Positions 32,117 to 44,100 of a DNA stretch of 64,000 bases are shown piece after piece. Position 1 is the stretch's first letter; each line of letters starts with the position of its first letter. Origin of the DNA: Eunapius fragilis (Eukaryota; Porifera; Demospongiae; Spongillida; Spongillidae); the NCBI GenBank assembly GCA_963681505.1, contig OY811971.1:16968734-17032733 (forward strand). Reading direction: 5' to 3'. The position numbers and the translations under genes are program-made. The notes beneath the pieces were generated by a model. That model was given only the letters and a program-made list of their open reading frames with translations. It made no database searches and was not told the DNA's origin.

Positions 32117-35100
32117 ATGGCTATGAGTGGCGCGTTTCCCACTCCGCGGCGATCTTCTGCCATGTTCATATACCGTCACCAACTGATGCTCTGGGGAGGG
32201 CTGTCGCAGATGTTTATCGGAGAAGGTGAAGAGCGATTTATGATTGACACCGACATACCAGGTAACCTATATACGCCTGAGAACAGGGGCATCGGCACGG
32301 TTATGCCATGTTGGAAACCTTGTATATAAGAAACCGTGGTCTGGGAGACAGAAGGGGTGTGGCAAGTGTTAGAGACACTCAATATTTTACATTTAATTCT
32401 CAGCGAAGTAATTCCGACTCCTTGTCAGGATTTCGATTGTATGTGCGTGTTTGGACGTGTGCAGGTGGGTGGACGTGAGTGCGTAGGTGGACGTGTGCGT
32501 GCGTTTTTCACTCTCCTTCGTGTTACCGCTCATCTGATGTCCATCAGTTTGCAAATTAGACTTTCAACACAGTACCAACTGTCGGCCGCTCACCTCCTCC
32601 TCCCAACTAAAAAATAATAATTTAAAAAGCACATGGGTGCGACATTGTACTCTTTACTGCAACTCCTATGGTCAATGTGATACCCTAACCACAGATAAGT
32701 TCAAACACTGATTTATTTGCATGCAATCAAAACAATGACTTTAATTCAATTGTCGTAAAATCTTTTATTTTGACAGACCCTGTCAGTGAAGATGCATATC
32801 TTGAGATATTTGATCTCAACAATTATGAATGGTACAAGCAGCCTACATCGGGACCTGTGCCAAGGCTAGGAAACTCTTCTTGTTATGGAGTGATTGGAAA
32901 CACACTTTACATCACTGGTGGAATGAATGATGAAGATTATTTTGATCGAACATATGGGCTCCATTTGGAAACATTCACATGGAAATCACTTTCTAGTGCA
33001 CCTTTACGGAGAGCCTTGGGTGGTTGCGTGGTCCATGACACAGCACTTTTCACGTTTGGTGGTGTTGGCAACACACCAATGCAGGAGAGCAAACTAGGTT
33101 AGGTATTAATCATTTTACATGGCAACATACTGTGCAGGTTCCTTTTATCTCTAGGAGCAAGATTTGATCCTGACGACAGCTTTCAAAATGCATTTGGAAC
33201 AGTTTGGAATAATGCATTGCATATGTATGAGACCACAACAGGTATATGTTGCTTAATTATATAAACCACAAGTATACGTACTAGCTGTTTCAGAGATATT
33301 ACAGTTACAGAATTTCATCCTCCTTTCTGGATAAAGGTTTTTAGTTAAAAACAGTATAGCAAATTTGTCCCATTATCACTTACTCATATTTCTGTTATCT
33401 TCAGGGTGACAAATCTTTCTTTTACAGATACCTGGAAGGAAGTGGTCTGTAAGGGTAACAGACCCCCTCCATGTGAAAAATTTACATTCAATAGAATCGA
33501 CAGGCATAGGGCACTTCTGATTGGTGGAAAACAGAGGAAATTTGATGCTGGATTCAACACACTTTACTTCTTTGACCTTGATACACTTGTATGTTCAGTG
33601 CCATGTTTTCACAGCTTATTTAATTAAATATGGTTCATTGCAGACCTGGGATGGTCCTAATGGTCCAAAGGTTGCAGATCAGAAGTGGCCTGATGGTCGT
33701 GGACTCCATTCTGTAGCCTGCTTGGTTGACCCTGAGTCTGATTTGGCTGCAAGTAGTCAACGTGTTGTAGTATTCTGGGGTGAAGGCATTGAGGCAAAGA
33801 TACTGAATGACATTTGGATATTATCAGTTACAGCTATGTCTTGGATGCAGGTTTGTACCATTATTAAATCTTTATCACAGATTAGGCTTCGATTTTTTCA
33901 AAATGTGCATGGGATAATCATGTCTTGATAGAGCTCTCAGTTATGTATTTTGGATAAGTGTCCCATAACTAAACGAGGATTAATGAGTTGAAAACAATAT
34001 CATAAAGATATCAATATAAAGAAGGGAATAACATTATGTGGGATCGAGTCAGCGAAAAGGGGCCTAGCGCATATTTTTTCTAGTTTTCAAATTATTTCAT
34101 ATTCAAAGAGGCACCAATGTCCTTTAAATTTCCTTTCTTAGGCACTGTAATTAGCCTGTCCATCATGGAGTTATAGTGACCTGAATTTTTAAGCATGCAA
34201 ACATTTTAAATTGCATACATCGACTTTGATTCTCCTTTCAGGAAAATTAATATGCACTAGGTCCCTTTTACTGCCTCAATCTCATGTTTAGTTGGAGTAC
34301 CCCCTTTCTTCCACCATAAATGCACGGTGACTTGCCTTCTAATCATGATCATCATTTTGCCTGCTGTAATTGATTCTTCAATGATGGAAACACAAAATCC
34401 AAATCGGACTTGGGCCTGCTGGTGATTTCCCATAGTTGAATGAGGGTTCAGCTTATACTGGAATAGAAATCGAGCCAGACAAGTTTCTACATCACCTGTC
34501 ATTCGATTGAGGGCATTGTTTAGAATCTGCACTGCGTGTTCCACCAATCCATTTGTAGCAGCATGGTAGGGTGCTCTTCTTACATGTTGGAAACCATTAG
34601 CCTTGGCAAAGAACTGGAACACTACACCTGTAAATGCTGTACCATTATCAGACACTAAAATGTCTGGTAGCCCATGAGTAGCAAATGTGTGTCTGTGTTG
34701 GATTGTTATTGTTTAGTTACGTAATATAATGTAACTGTGTGATGAATTGCTGTATTGCACATGATTTATAAGAACTAGATCGTGGCTAGCTCGAGTGTTC
34801 GCCCCTTTCGTGTTATCCGCAGCAAGCGCTGTTCGTACATGGTCCTTCGAGAGCCTGGGAACAAACAAAAAGATAGAACACGTGTCTTTTAAAGATGAGC
34901 GAGGAAATTACGAAAAAGAAACGCATTCGAGCTGGCCATAAGGCGTCCGCAGCAAGAATCATAGTGCAAGTCAAAGAAGGTCTAGACTCAATGGAGCGCA
35001 ATGTTCCAAAACTGGAGCAGCAGCGTCAGAAACTCAAGACGAAGTACGACGATCTTCGGAAACTAGATTCAAATATTCTGGGTACGCTCGAGGCCGAAGA

Positions 35101-38100
35101 CGACATTCTAAAGGAGATAGAACAGACAGACCTCTTCAACGATGAGATCGAGTTAACAATCTTACTCTTGGATGATGCGCTCTCCTAAGAACCGGATGCA
35201 CAGACTCATGTTACTGATAATTCCCGTGAGGAAGGTATAGATCCTGTGGCTGAAACCGGACATACCTCCACTGAGAGAACGTCAACAGCACGAAATAATC
35301 CTGCTCCGCCACGAACCAGAGAGAGTAAGTCTCCTGTGTCATCAGTAAACAGTCGGCAACGTTCACCTGCTGAGGAAGTTTTGCCATGTGCAGAGAAACT
35401 ACCCAAACTGACCCTAAAGGAATTTGATGGTGATGAAACAACACGGGGTACATTCTGGGACTCATTCGAATCAGCTATACATGGTAACCCCAAACTATCG
35501 GCGATCGAAAAATTCAATTATCTTCATTCGCTTGTGAAGGGTTCAGCAGCTGAAGTCATAGCAGGACTGGCATTAACATCTTCTAATTATGAAGAAGCTG
35601 TCACCTTACTGAAGAAACAGTTTGGAAACAAGCAGCAACAGATTAACAAACACATGGAAGTACTTTTGAACCTTGAACCAGTGACATCGTCTCGCAATAC
35701 CAAAGGCTTATGACACCTTTACGACAAAGTGGAGACTCAAGTCCAATGTTTAAGGTCCCTTGGAGTGACTCCTTCATCCTATGGCAGACTGTTTTGAGTG
35801 CCATAGAACGAGAGGTGGAAGCACGGGAGAGAGCAGTGGATTCAAGTGTCGGGTAGAAACCCAGTCGTGAACTTCCCACTACAGCTTCACTTCTAGCGAA
35901 TGGTGTATCTGGCTGTGGTTCCTGCTGTTACTGCTCTGACCCAAATCACTCACCTTTACAGTGTGTTAAGTGATTCATGTTGAAGCTAGAAAGGCCATTC
36001 TGATGAAGACAGGGAGGTGTTTGTCTGCCTCAAGCAAAATCACAAGGTCACGGAGTGTCGCTCATCGATGACATGCTCAGACTGCAGAAAGAGAAATCAT
36101 GCCAGTATCTGTGGTGCTTCCTCAAAGGCTATAACTACGTCGCCTGGATCAGGAACAAAGCAGGCTTCATCTATATCATTTCAGAGTACACCCATGCATC
36201 AACCACCCAAGACATTGACAGCACAGAATAGCCAGTCTTCTGTCCTGTCTATGCTCATTGATGTGAGAACTCCAGTGTTGTTGCAAACGGCAAGGACAGC
36301 TGTGTACAAACAAGGCGCTCCAGCGGTTGCACAGACTACACGAGTCATATTCGATACTGGGAGTCAGCGGTCATATATTGTAAGCAGAGTGCGGAACACG
36401 CTTGAACTACTGACGGAGCGCACTGAAACACTTGTAGACCTTCAGGTCCAAGACAGGAATTCCTCAAGCCTGTGATGTAGTCAACGTAGCTCTCAAGGCA
36501 AGGACTGGGGATGATGTGGTGATACCATTGCTTACCGTTCCGACCATCTGTGAACCCCTCAGTGGACAACCTGTAATTTTGGCATCACAACGGTACTCCT
36601 ACCTGTCTAAACTGGACTTAGCAGATCCCAGTGAATGTGGTGACTGTCTGGATGTAGGCATTCTTATTGGTGCAGACCACTACTGGACGTTAGTTACTGG
36701 AAGAACCCGACAAGGAATTGGTCAACGGCAATTGAGACCCGGTTGGGTTGGGTACTATCTGGACCCGTTACTGGGTAATGCAGTGAATCATCCTCTGTGA
36801 ATGCACTCTCCTGTCACGTTTTAAAGGTTGGAGCTTCTCAACATGGGTGCAGTAACGCCAGTTTAGACCAAGCGTGGAGAAAATTCTGAGAGTTGGAGAC
36901 CCTTGGTATCAACCCAGAAGAGCCTTCTGTTTACGATGACTTCATGTACATGATCACGTTCCAGAATGAAAGGTACTGTGTCAGTCTTCCATGGAAGAGT
37001 TATCATCCTCCATTACAACTTGTGTCAGAAGAGACTGTTCAGGCTCATCACACGACTACGACGAAACCCTAATGTCTTACAGGAATATGACAAGATCATC
37101 AAGGACCAAACCAGTCAAGGAATTGTAGAAGTGGTGGAAGATCCATGGCGTATGAACACTAACAAGCTGCACTATCTACCACACCATGGCGTCATTCGAG
37201 AGGACAAGTTAACCACGAAGCTCAGAGTCATCTACGACACTTCTGCCAAGAACAATGGACCTTCCCTCAATGATTGTCTATACACTGGGCCTTCCTTCTC
37301 TTCTGTCAAAGGATCACGGACATCCTTCTCAGATTTCGGTTGTATTCTGTAGCATTGGTGGCTGACATAGAGAGGGCCTTTCTGATGATTTCTATTGCAG
37401 AGAAAGACCGAGATGTTCTCAGATTTCTGTGGCTGGAGGATATTAAAAATGGATTTCCCAGGATCCAAGTGTTAAGATTTACCCGTGTCATGTTTGGAGT
37501 GTCATCGAGTCCCTTTCTCGTAAATGCTACGATCAAACACCACATACAGAGTTATAAGACGAGAGACCCACAAATTGTCACAAAGTTTGAGCAATCCATC
37601 TACGTGGTGTGACATCTGGGGCCAACAATGATGAAGAGGCATTCCAGTTTTATGAGAAGGCAAAGATTAGGTTGGCAGAAGGGGGTTTAAGTCTTCGCAA
37701 GATGACTACCAATTCCTCAGAGCTGCAAAGATAAATCTTCAAGAAAGTATCGGAGTTGCACAGCTTCATGCAGGTCAGTCTGAGAAGATAGCTGCAGAAA
37801 GTGAGTCTTATGTAAAGAGTACGCTGGGTGATAACCGATAGAGCCTTGGATTGAAGGTTCTGGGAATTCAATGGCAGTGTACCTCAGACCAGCTGGTATT
37901 CGATCTCATTCATGTACGTCAACTAGCTGCAAGAGCAGAGCCTACAAAGTGCAACATAATTGGGTTTGCTGCAAGCTTCTATCCCACTGGGGATCTTATC
38001 TCCATTTTCACCATCTTCAAGATATTGTTCCAAGAGCTCAGTGTAGCGAAGGTGTCATGGGATGAGCCACTGTCTGGTGAATTGCTGATGAAATGGAGGG

Positions 38101-41100
38101 AACTAGTGGATGGTATGAAGCAGATCCAATCGATCATCATCCCATGCTGTTACTTCGGTCTCAATGAGAAGCGAACTTCATGCTGCTTACAAGGCTTCTG
38201 TGATGCATCGACACACACTTAGGCTGCAGTTGTATACCTTCATGTGCAGATTTTGGCTGGAACTACTGCTAAGTTTGTAGCTGCCAAGACCAGAGTCTCT
38301 CCATTAGAAGAACATAGCATCCCTAGGCTTGAGTTGTTAGGTGCTCTACTGTTGTCCAGACTACAAGCAAGTGTCAGTGCTGCACTTATGGTGGAACTTG
38401 AACTCGACCCTCCCACTTGTTTCACCGATTCCAAAGTTGCCCTGTTTTGGATAAAGGGACATGACAAAGAGTGGTGACAATTTGTGGAAAACCGCGTCAG
38501 AGAGACCCGGCAGTTAACACCTGTCAACATGTGGAAACACTGTCCTGGTATAGACAACCCGGCTGACTTACCTTCTAGGGGAGCAAAGCTGTCCATGTTG
38601 ATAGATGACCCTCTCTGGTTGAATGGGCCGAAATGGTTGTGTGACATTAACCCTACAGAAGATTCTGGGTTGCCACCAGAAAACTCTGCGCTCGAAGAGT
38701 GCATGTTGGAGATGAGGAACAAGGAGCGATTGCAGTTCAAGGAGCACACAATTTGTTATCTACCACTGTCCTTGATACTGTGATGATATGTGAGAACTTA
38801 AGCAGTCTTACCCATTACTCAGGACTACAGCCTATGTGAGGAAGTTCATCGAGAGAGTCAAGGCCAAGGTGAAGGGAACCACTGAGCATGTGGGTCCAGA
38901 ATTGAGTGTGACGGATCTTGCTGCCTCTGAGCTGTATTGGATAATGATATCCCAAAGAATGTTAGTTCAAGATGACCGGTTCAGTGATTGGAAGACTCAG
39001 TTTGGTCTTTACCTTGACGAATCATGACTGTGGAGGTGTAAGGGCAGATTATGTAATGCAGATCTTCCTGTGATGGCTAAGTTTCCAACCATTCTACCCA
39101 ATGGTCATCACTTCACAACTCTTGTAGTGATGGACTGTCACAAGCGTGTCATGCATCGTGGCGTAAAGGAAACACTGAACTTCAAACGAAATTCTGGATT
39201 GTTAGAGGACAAAATCTTCTAAGAAGGCTTTTGCGCAGCTGCGTTTCATGTATCAGGCTTGATGGATGAGTGTACAATGTAACATGGTCCCCTCCATTAC
39301 CGCACTTCAGAGTTCAAGAGTCATTTCCTTTTACCTGCATTGGCGTTGATTACGCTGGACTTCTGTATATCAAGGGCCCACAACCCAAGGCATGGATCGT
39401 ACTGTTTACATGTTGTGTTACAAGAGCACTTCACCTGGATCTGGTTCTAGATATGTCAACAGAGACGTTCATCCGGTGTTTTAGGCAGTTTGCAGCCAGG
39501 AGAGGTATACCTCGAAAGATTGTGTCCGACAATAGTAAAACGTTCAAATCTGCCTCCAAGGAGTTTGAAGGAAATCAAGATAGTGGCATAAGAAGCTTCT
39601 TTATCAATCGAAGGATTGAGTGGTGTTTCAATTTAGAGAAGGCGCCTTTGTGGGGTGGTTTTTTCGAAAGGCTAGTACGATCAGTTAAGAGGTGTCTTAC
39701 GAAGGTCATAGGACACTCAAGGCTATCCTATGATGATCTGTCAACACTTGTTGAAATTGAAGGATCCCTCAATTCAAGACCGCTAACCTTCATGGCAGCT
39801 GATGACCTAGAATAACCACTCACACCCTCGCATCTGCTCACAGGACATCGTGTGCTCGGATTGCCTGATTCATCCATACCTGAAGCGACCCCAATTTTAT
39901 GGCTTCTACTGATCATGCCCATGTTACTAGTTGGATGAACCATCTAAACCTCCTTTGCAACATTTTTGGAAGCGTTGGAGCCGTGAGTACCTTACTGAGC
40001 TGAGGGATGCTCATTGATACAGTGCTAGTCCACAAGGCAGCAACAAGGAGATCACAGTTGGTGACATTGTGCTGGTACATGATGAGAAACACCCTAGGGC
40101 ATTCTGGAAACTTGAAAGGGTAGAGCAGCTCATCAAGGGGCAGAATGGGAATGTCAGAGGCGCAGTCATTCGAGTTCACTCTAACTCAGGATCCAGGTTT
40201 TTGAGGCGACCTTCTCAGATGCTATATCCGCTTGAGATTGGGTGTGAAGACGTGATTGGAGGAGATGGGGGAGGGACAGTACCAGAGGTACCTGTTGACA
40301 AGGAAGCACCTGTGGAACGGCCCAACGAATTGCTGCAGTGAAGGCCAGACTTAGGATGTGTGAGTGGGCTAAAGACTCGACAGAGACTGATCCAATTGAC
40401 TAGTTATTCACTTTCAATGGGGGAGTGTTGGATTGTTATTGTTTAGTTACGTACTATAATGTAATTGTGTGATGTAATTGCTGTATGGCACGTGATTAAT
40501 TAAGAACTAGATAATGGCTGACTCGAGTGTTCATCCTTTCGTTTTATCCGCGGCAAGCGTTGTTCGTACAGTCTGAGGACTCACATTCCCTGCTGAGAGG
40601 ATGGATGGGGAAAAGACAACAGCAGCCTCCATCCATTTGTAATGGGCATCCACTATGACAAAAAAGGTTTTTCACAAAAATGGACCACAAAAATCAACAT
40701 GCAATCGAGCCCATAGTTTGGAGGGCCACTCCCAAGGGTGATGGAGGGACTTTGATGGTGTGTTACGAGCATCCTGACATGCTGTACAAGACTCCACCTT
40801 ATTTTCCAATTCCGCATCCAATCCAGGCCACCATACTACACTTCTAGCTAATGCTTTCATCCTTGATATGCCAGGATGCCCCTCATACAGCAATTTGAGT
40901 ATGGGTGCCCTACCGGAGGAGGTACCACAACACGGCTACCCCAAAGGACGCATCCATTTTGAACACTGCGTTCATACCTCCACTGCATATATGGCTTAAG
41001 CTCCGGGTGCAGTTGTGACTCCCATCGCTGCAGCACCATGCGTCTTACCATAGACAACAATGGGTCTGTATTGGTCCACTTCCTGATAGCTAAGGCTGCC

Positions 41101-44100
41101 ACTATAGAATCAGCATCTGACAGTATCTGGAGCCTGAGAACAGTTTCCCTGGGATAGGAACCTCCAAAGGAGCCTCTCCCACTGGTAGTCTGCTAAGTGC
41201 ATCCATATTACCCTGGTTCTTCCCAGCTCTGTATTCCATGTGGTATTTGTTTAATATCAATGCCCATCTCCGAATCCGTCCTGAACCCATGGTTGGGAAT
41301 TGTTTCTGCTCATTGAAAAGGAACTGCAAAGGTTTATGATCAGAAAGTATTACAAACTCCCTTCCATACAAAAACAGATGAAACTTCTCCACACCCCACA
41401 CCACTGCCAAACCTTATTAATCTGCGAGTACGTTTTCTCAGCAGGAGCAAGAGACCGAGAGGCATAGACTATTGGTCGGTCCGTGCTGTCTTCATAAACA
41501 TGTGACAAGACTGCTCCAATGCCGTAAGAGGAAGCATCACAAGAATTGGCTAGTTTTTTCCAGGATCAAAGTGCACCAACAAAACATCTGAAGACAGCTG
41601 AGATTTTGCTTTCTGAATTGCATCAGCCTGTTCCTTTCCCCAGTGCCATGGCTGATGTTTAGCCAGTAACTTGTACAATGGTGCCAAAATGTCTGCAAAG
41701 CAAGGCAAAAACTTTGAGTAATAATTAACTAACCCTATGAATGACTTACGCTGTGTGACATCACAAGGGGAAGGTGCATTCTAAATAGTCTGCCGCTTTT
41801 CTTGTGTCGGTCTGATTCCCTCCCCTGAGATGTGGAATCCCAGGTACTCCATGCTGGACATCATGAATTTGCATTTTTCCTTCTTTAATTTTGCCCCAAC
41901 CTGCTACAGATGAGATAGGACTTTCGCCAAAGTTTCCATATGCTCTTCTCTTGACAAGTCTGCCACCAAAATATCATCTATGTATACCTGAATGTGGGGA
42001 ATATCCTGCAAAATTCCTTCCATCGTTCGTTGGAAAATAGCAAAGGCTGCTACGATGCCAAATGGCAACCGGTTATAACGGAGGCCTTTGTGTGTGGAAA
42101 TGGTCACAAACTCATTTGACTCTTCCTCTAGCGGCAACTGCAAGTAACCGTGCGACAGGTCCAGTTTAGAGAACACTTTAGCTCCAGTCATGGACACCAG
42201 CATGTCATCTATTCTGGGAAGGGGATAAGAATCCACAGCTGCAGCACTGTTAACAGTAAGGTTAAAATCCCCACATATCTGTAAACTCCCTTAGGTTTTT
42301 ACCACCGGTACCCCAGGAACGGCCCATTCCAAGAATCTCACTGGCTCTATGATACCATCCCTTTGCACTCCAGTTCTTGCTCCATTTTATCTCTCAGAGC
42401 GTACGGAACTGGCCATGGTTTGTAAAAGTGCGGTTTGACCGTCTTATCCACATGAATCCTAACTCAAATTCCTTCTAACAATCCAAGCTTTCCTTCGAAC
42501 AGTCTGGCATGTTTCTCCAGCAATTGCTCAATTCCATCACTAGAACCTACATGAAACAAAGAGACATTAATTTTAAGTTCACTCAGCCAGTCCCGGCCTA
42601 TCAGCGAGGGTCCGTGCCCCTGCACGACGAGTAAGTCAAGGAGCAATGATACTGGCCCCCGTACTGCATGTCAACGCAAATCTTCCCAACCACATTGATA
42701 CTTTCCCCCCGTGTAAGTGCCCAACAAGATACCACTTTTCTCCGCCAGACGTCTTACCCGAGGCCAAACACGCTAAGTACTCTCGCTAATAAGGGAGACC
42801 ACCGTTCCAGTATCCACTTGCATCTGGAAAGGAGTACTGTTTACCATCAACAACTGTACCAGAGGCATTCGGGACTTGCTAGAAGATAAGTTGTACAAGG
42901 CATATGTCTCTGTCTTCTCCCTTTCCATGGGCTTCTTGCCACTCTGTTCATCTAAATTTCCGTCACTGCGAGTGCCTTTGTCGCCCCCACCTCCATGGCT
43001 GCGACAAACTCGAGCCACATGACCTTGTTTGCCACACTTGTAACAAACCAAAGACTTACAGCGACAGTCAGATGCCTTATGCTTACCGCCACAACGGAAA
43101 CAGTTCCCTTACCATGGCCTTCCGGCTGGCTCCACCTTATGCACAGGATGAACAAGGGTAACTTCTCAGTGTTGGAGGTCCTGAACATTCATTTCCGCCA
43201 GCTCAGATGTCTCTGCCAATCCAAATGCCTTGGCGAAGATGCACCTAACAGCCTCCACTGTACCCAGACATCAATACAACACAGTCCCGTAACATATCCT
43301 CCAGAGAATTCCCGAAGTCACAGTGCTCTGAGAGTTTACGCAGCTCAGCGACAAACTGCAATACCGACTCCCCATCCCTCTGGGACCGAGAGTTGAAATT
43401 GTAGCGTTGCACTGTAACGGATGGGGAAGGGCAAAAATGAGCCAAACAAGTGTTACCAGCTCAGAGAAGGACTTTTCTGAAGGTTTCACAGGCGCCACCA
43501 GATTGCATATCAATTAGTACACTGAGCTGCCGCAAACACTAAGGAGGACAGCTCAGCATTTGCTTTCGTCCCCGATCCCATTAGGCTGAAAGAATTGTTC
43601 CAAATGTTCGCAATAGCATGTCCAGTTCTTTTGTCCTTCTTGGAATGCCGCAAAAGTTCCCAGGAGAGATGTCATCCACAATAGAAGCTAGTTTCCCTTG
43701 TCACCAATAGTAGTGACTGTAACTGAGGCTGTGGTCAACACATGCGTTGCGCCCGAACTTCCGAGTTGTGCAGATTCTCAAATAGCCAAATCAAAGCGGT
43801 ACACACACAACACAAAGCACATACTCAGCATACAACCACTACCTGCCAAGTTCCCACATCGGGTCTAATGCTTCAGCCTATGCCAGGTTGTCACAGCTTT
43901 TTAATAGCACTAGTCCATCACGTGCGAAGATGCTTCTGGATGCTTCGACAATCAGGGACATACAGCCTGGCTGTTTTAAGACCAAATATCTAACAATTAT
44001 ACCCACACCTATTACAGCAATCACTACAATATGTGTAAATGTGCTCTCTGTTTAAATTGCCATGCATTCAAAGGCTTATCACTATCTGTGTCCTATTTCA

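Larger units (their letters stand above)
34691..40575 (+). mobile_element. BEL/Pao LTR retrotransposon, degenerate
   Basis: LTRs at 34696-34839 and 40426-40570 are flanked by the 5-bp duplication GTCTG (34691-34695, 40571-40575). The internal order is that of BEL/Pao: gag, DUF1759, A17-type protease, RT, RNase H, integrase, DUF5641. The target is the integrase gene of a Gypsy element on the opposite strand, giving a nested insertion. The LTRs differ at roughly a tenth of positions by eye, so the insertion is old. The coding region has many stops. Confidence 0.85.
34285..43995 (-). mobile_element. Gypsy retrotransposon remnant, split by a BEL/Pao insertion
   Basis: Read on the minus strand from 43.5 kb down, the order is gag (QRYNFNSRSQRDGESVLQF, 43.4 kb), zinc knuckle CYKCGKQGHVARVC (about 43.05 kb), protease MQVDTGTVVSLI (42.8 kb), reverse transcriptase FSKLDLSHGYLQ...VYIDDILV (42.2-41.9 kb), RNase H (LSDHKPLQFLF, 41.3 kb), integrase zinc-binding GHPGISRMKALARSVVWWPG...CTACQ (40.9-40.7 kb) and integrase core (VDFCGPF, VIVDAHYKW). 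The core is cut at 40571 by the BEL/Pao element and resumes at 34695 with FATHGLPD and VSDNGTAFTG. Frameshifts separate nearly every domain, so it is dead. One LTR may lie at about 43715-43995 (starting TGTTAGATATTTGG on minus). The 3' LTR is missing, replaced by the MITE at 34039. Confidence 0.8.

Noticed and set aside
38240..38749. 169-codon minus ORF
   Set aside because: It is antisense to the BEL/Pao RNase H region (KTRVSPLEEHSIPRLELLGA), which is the real coding strand.
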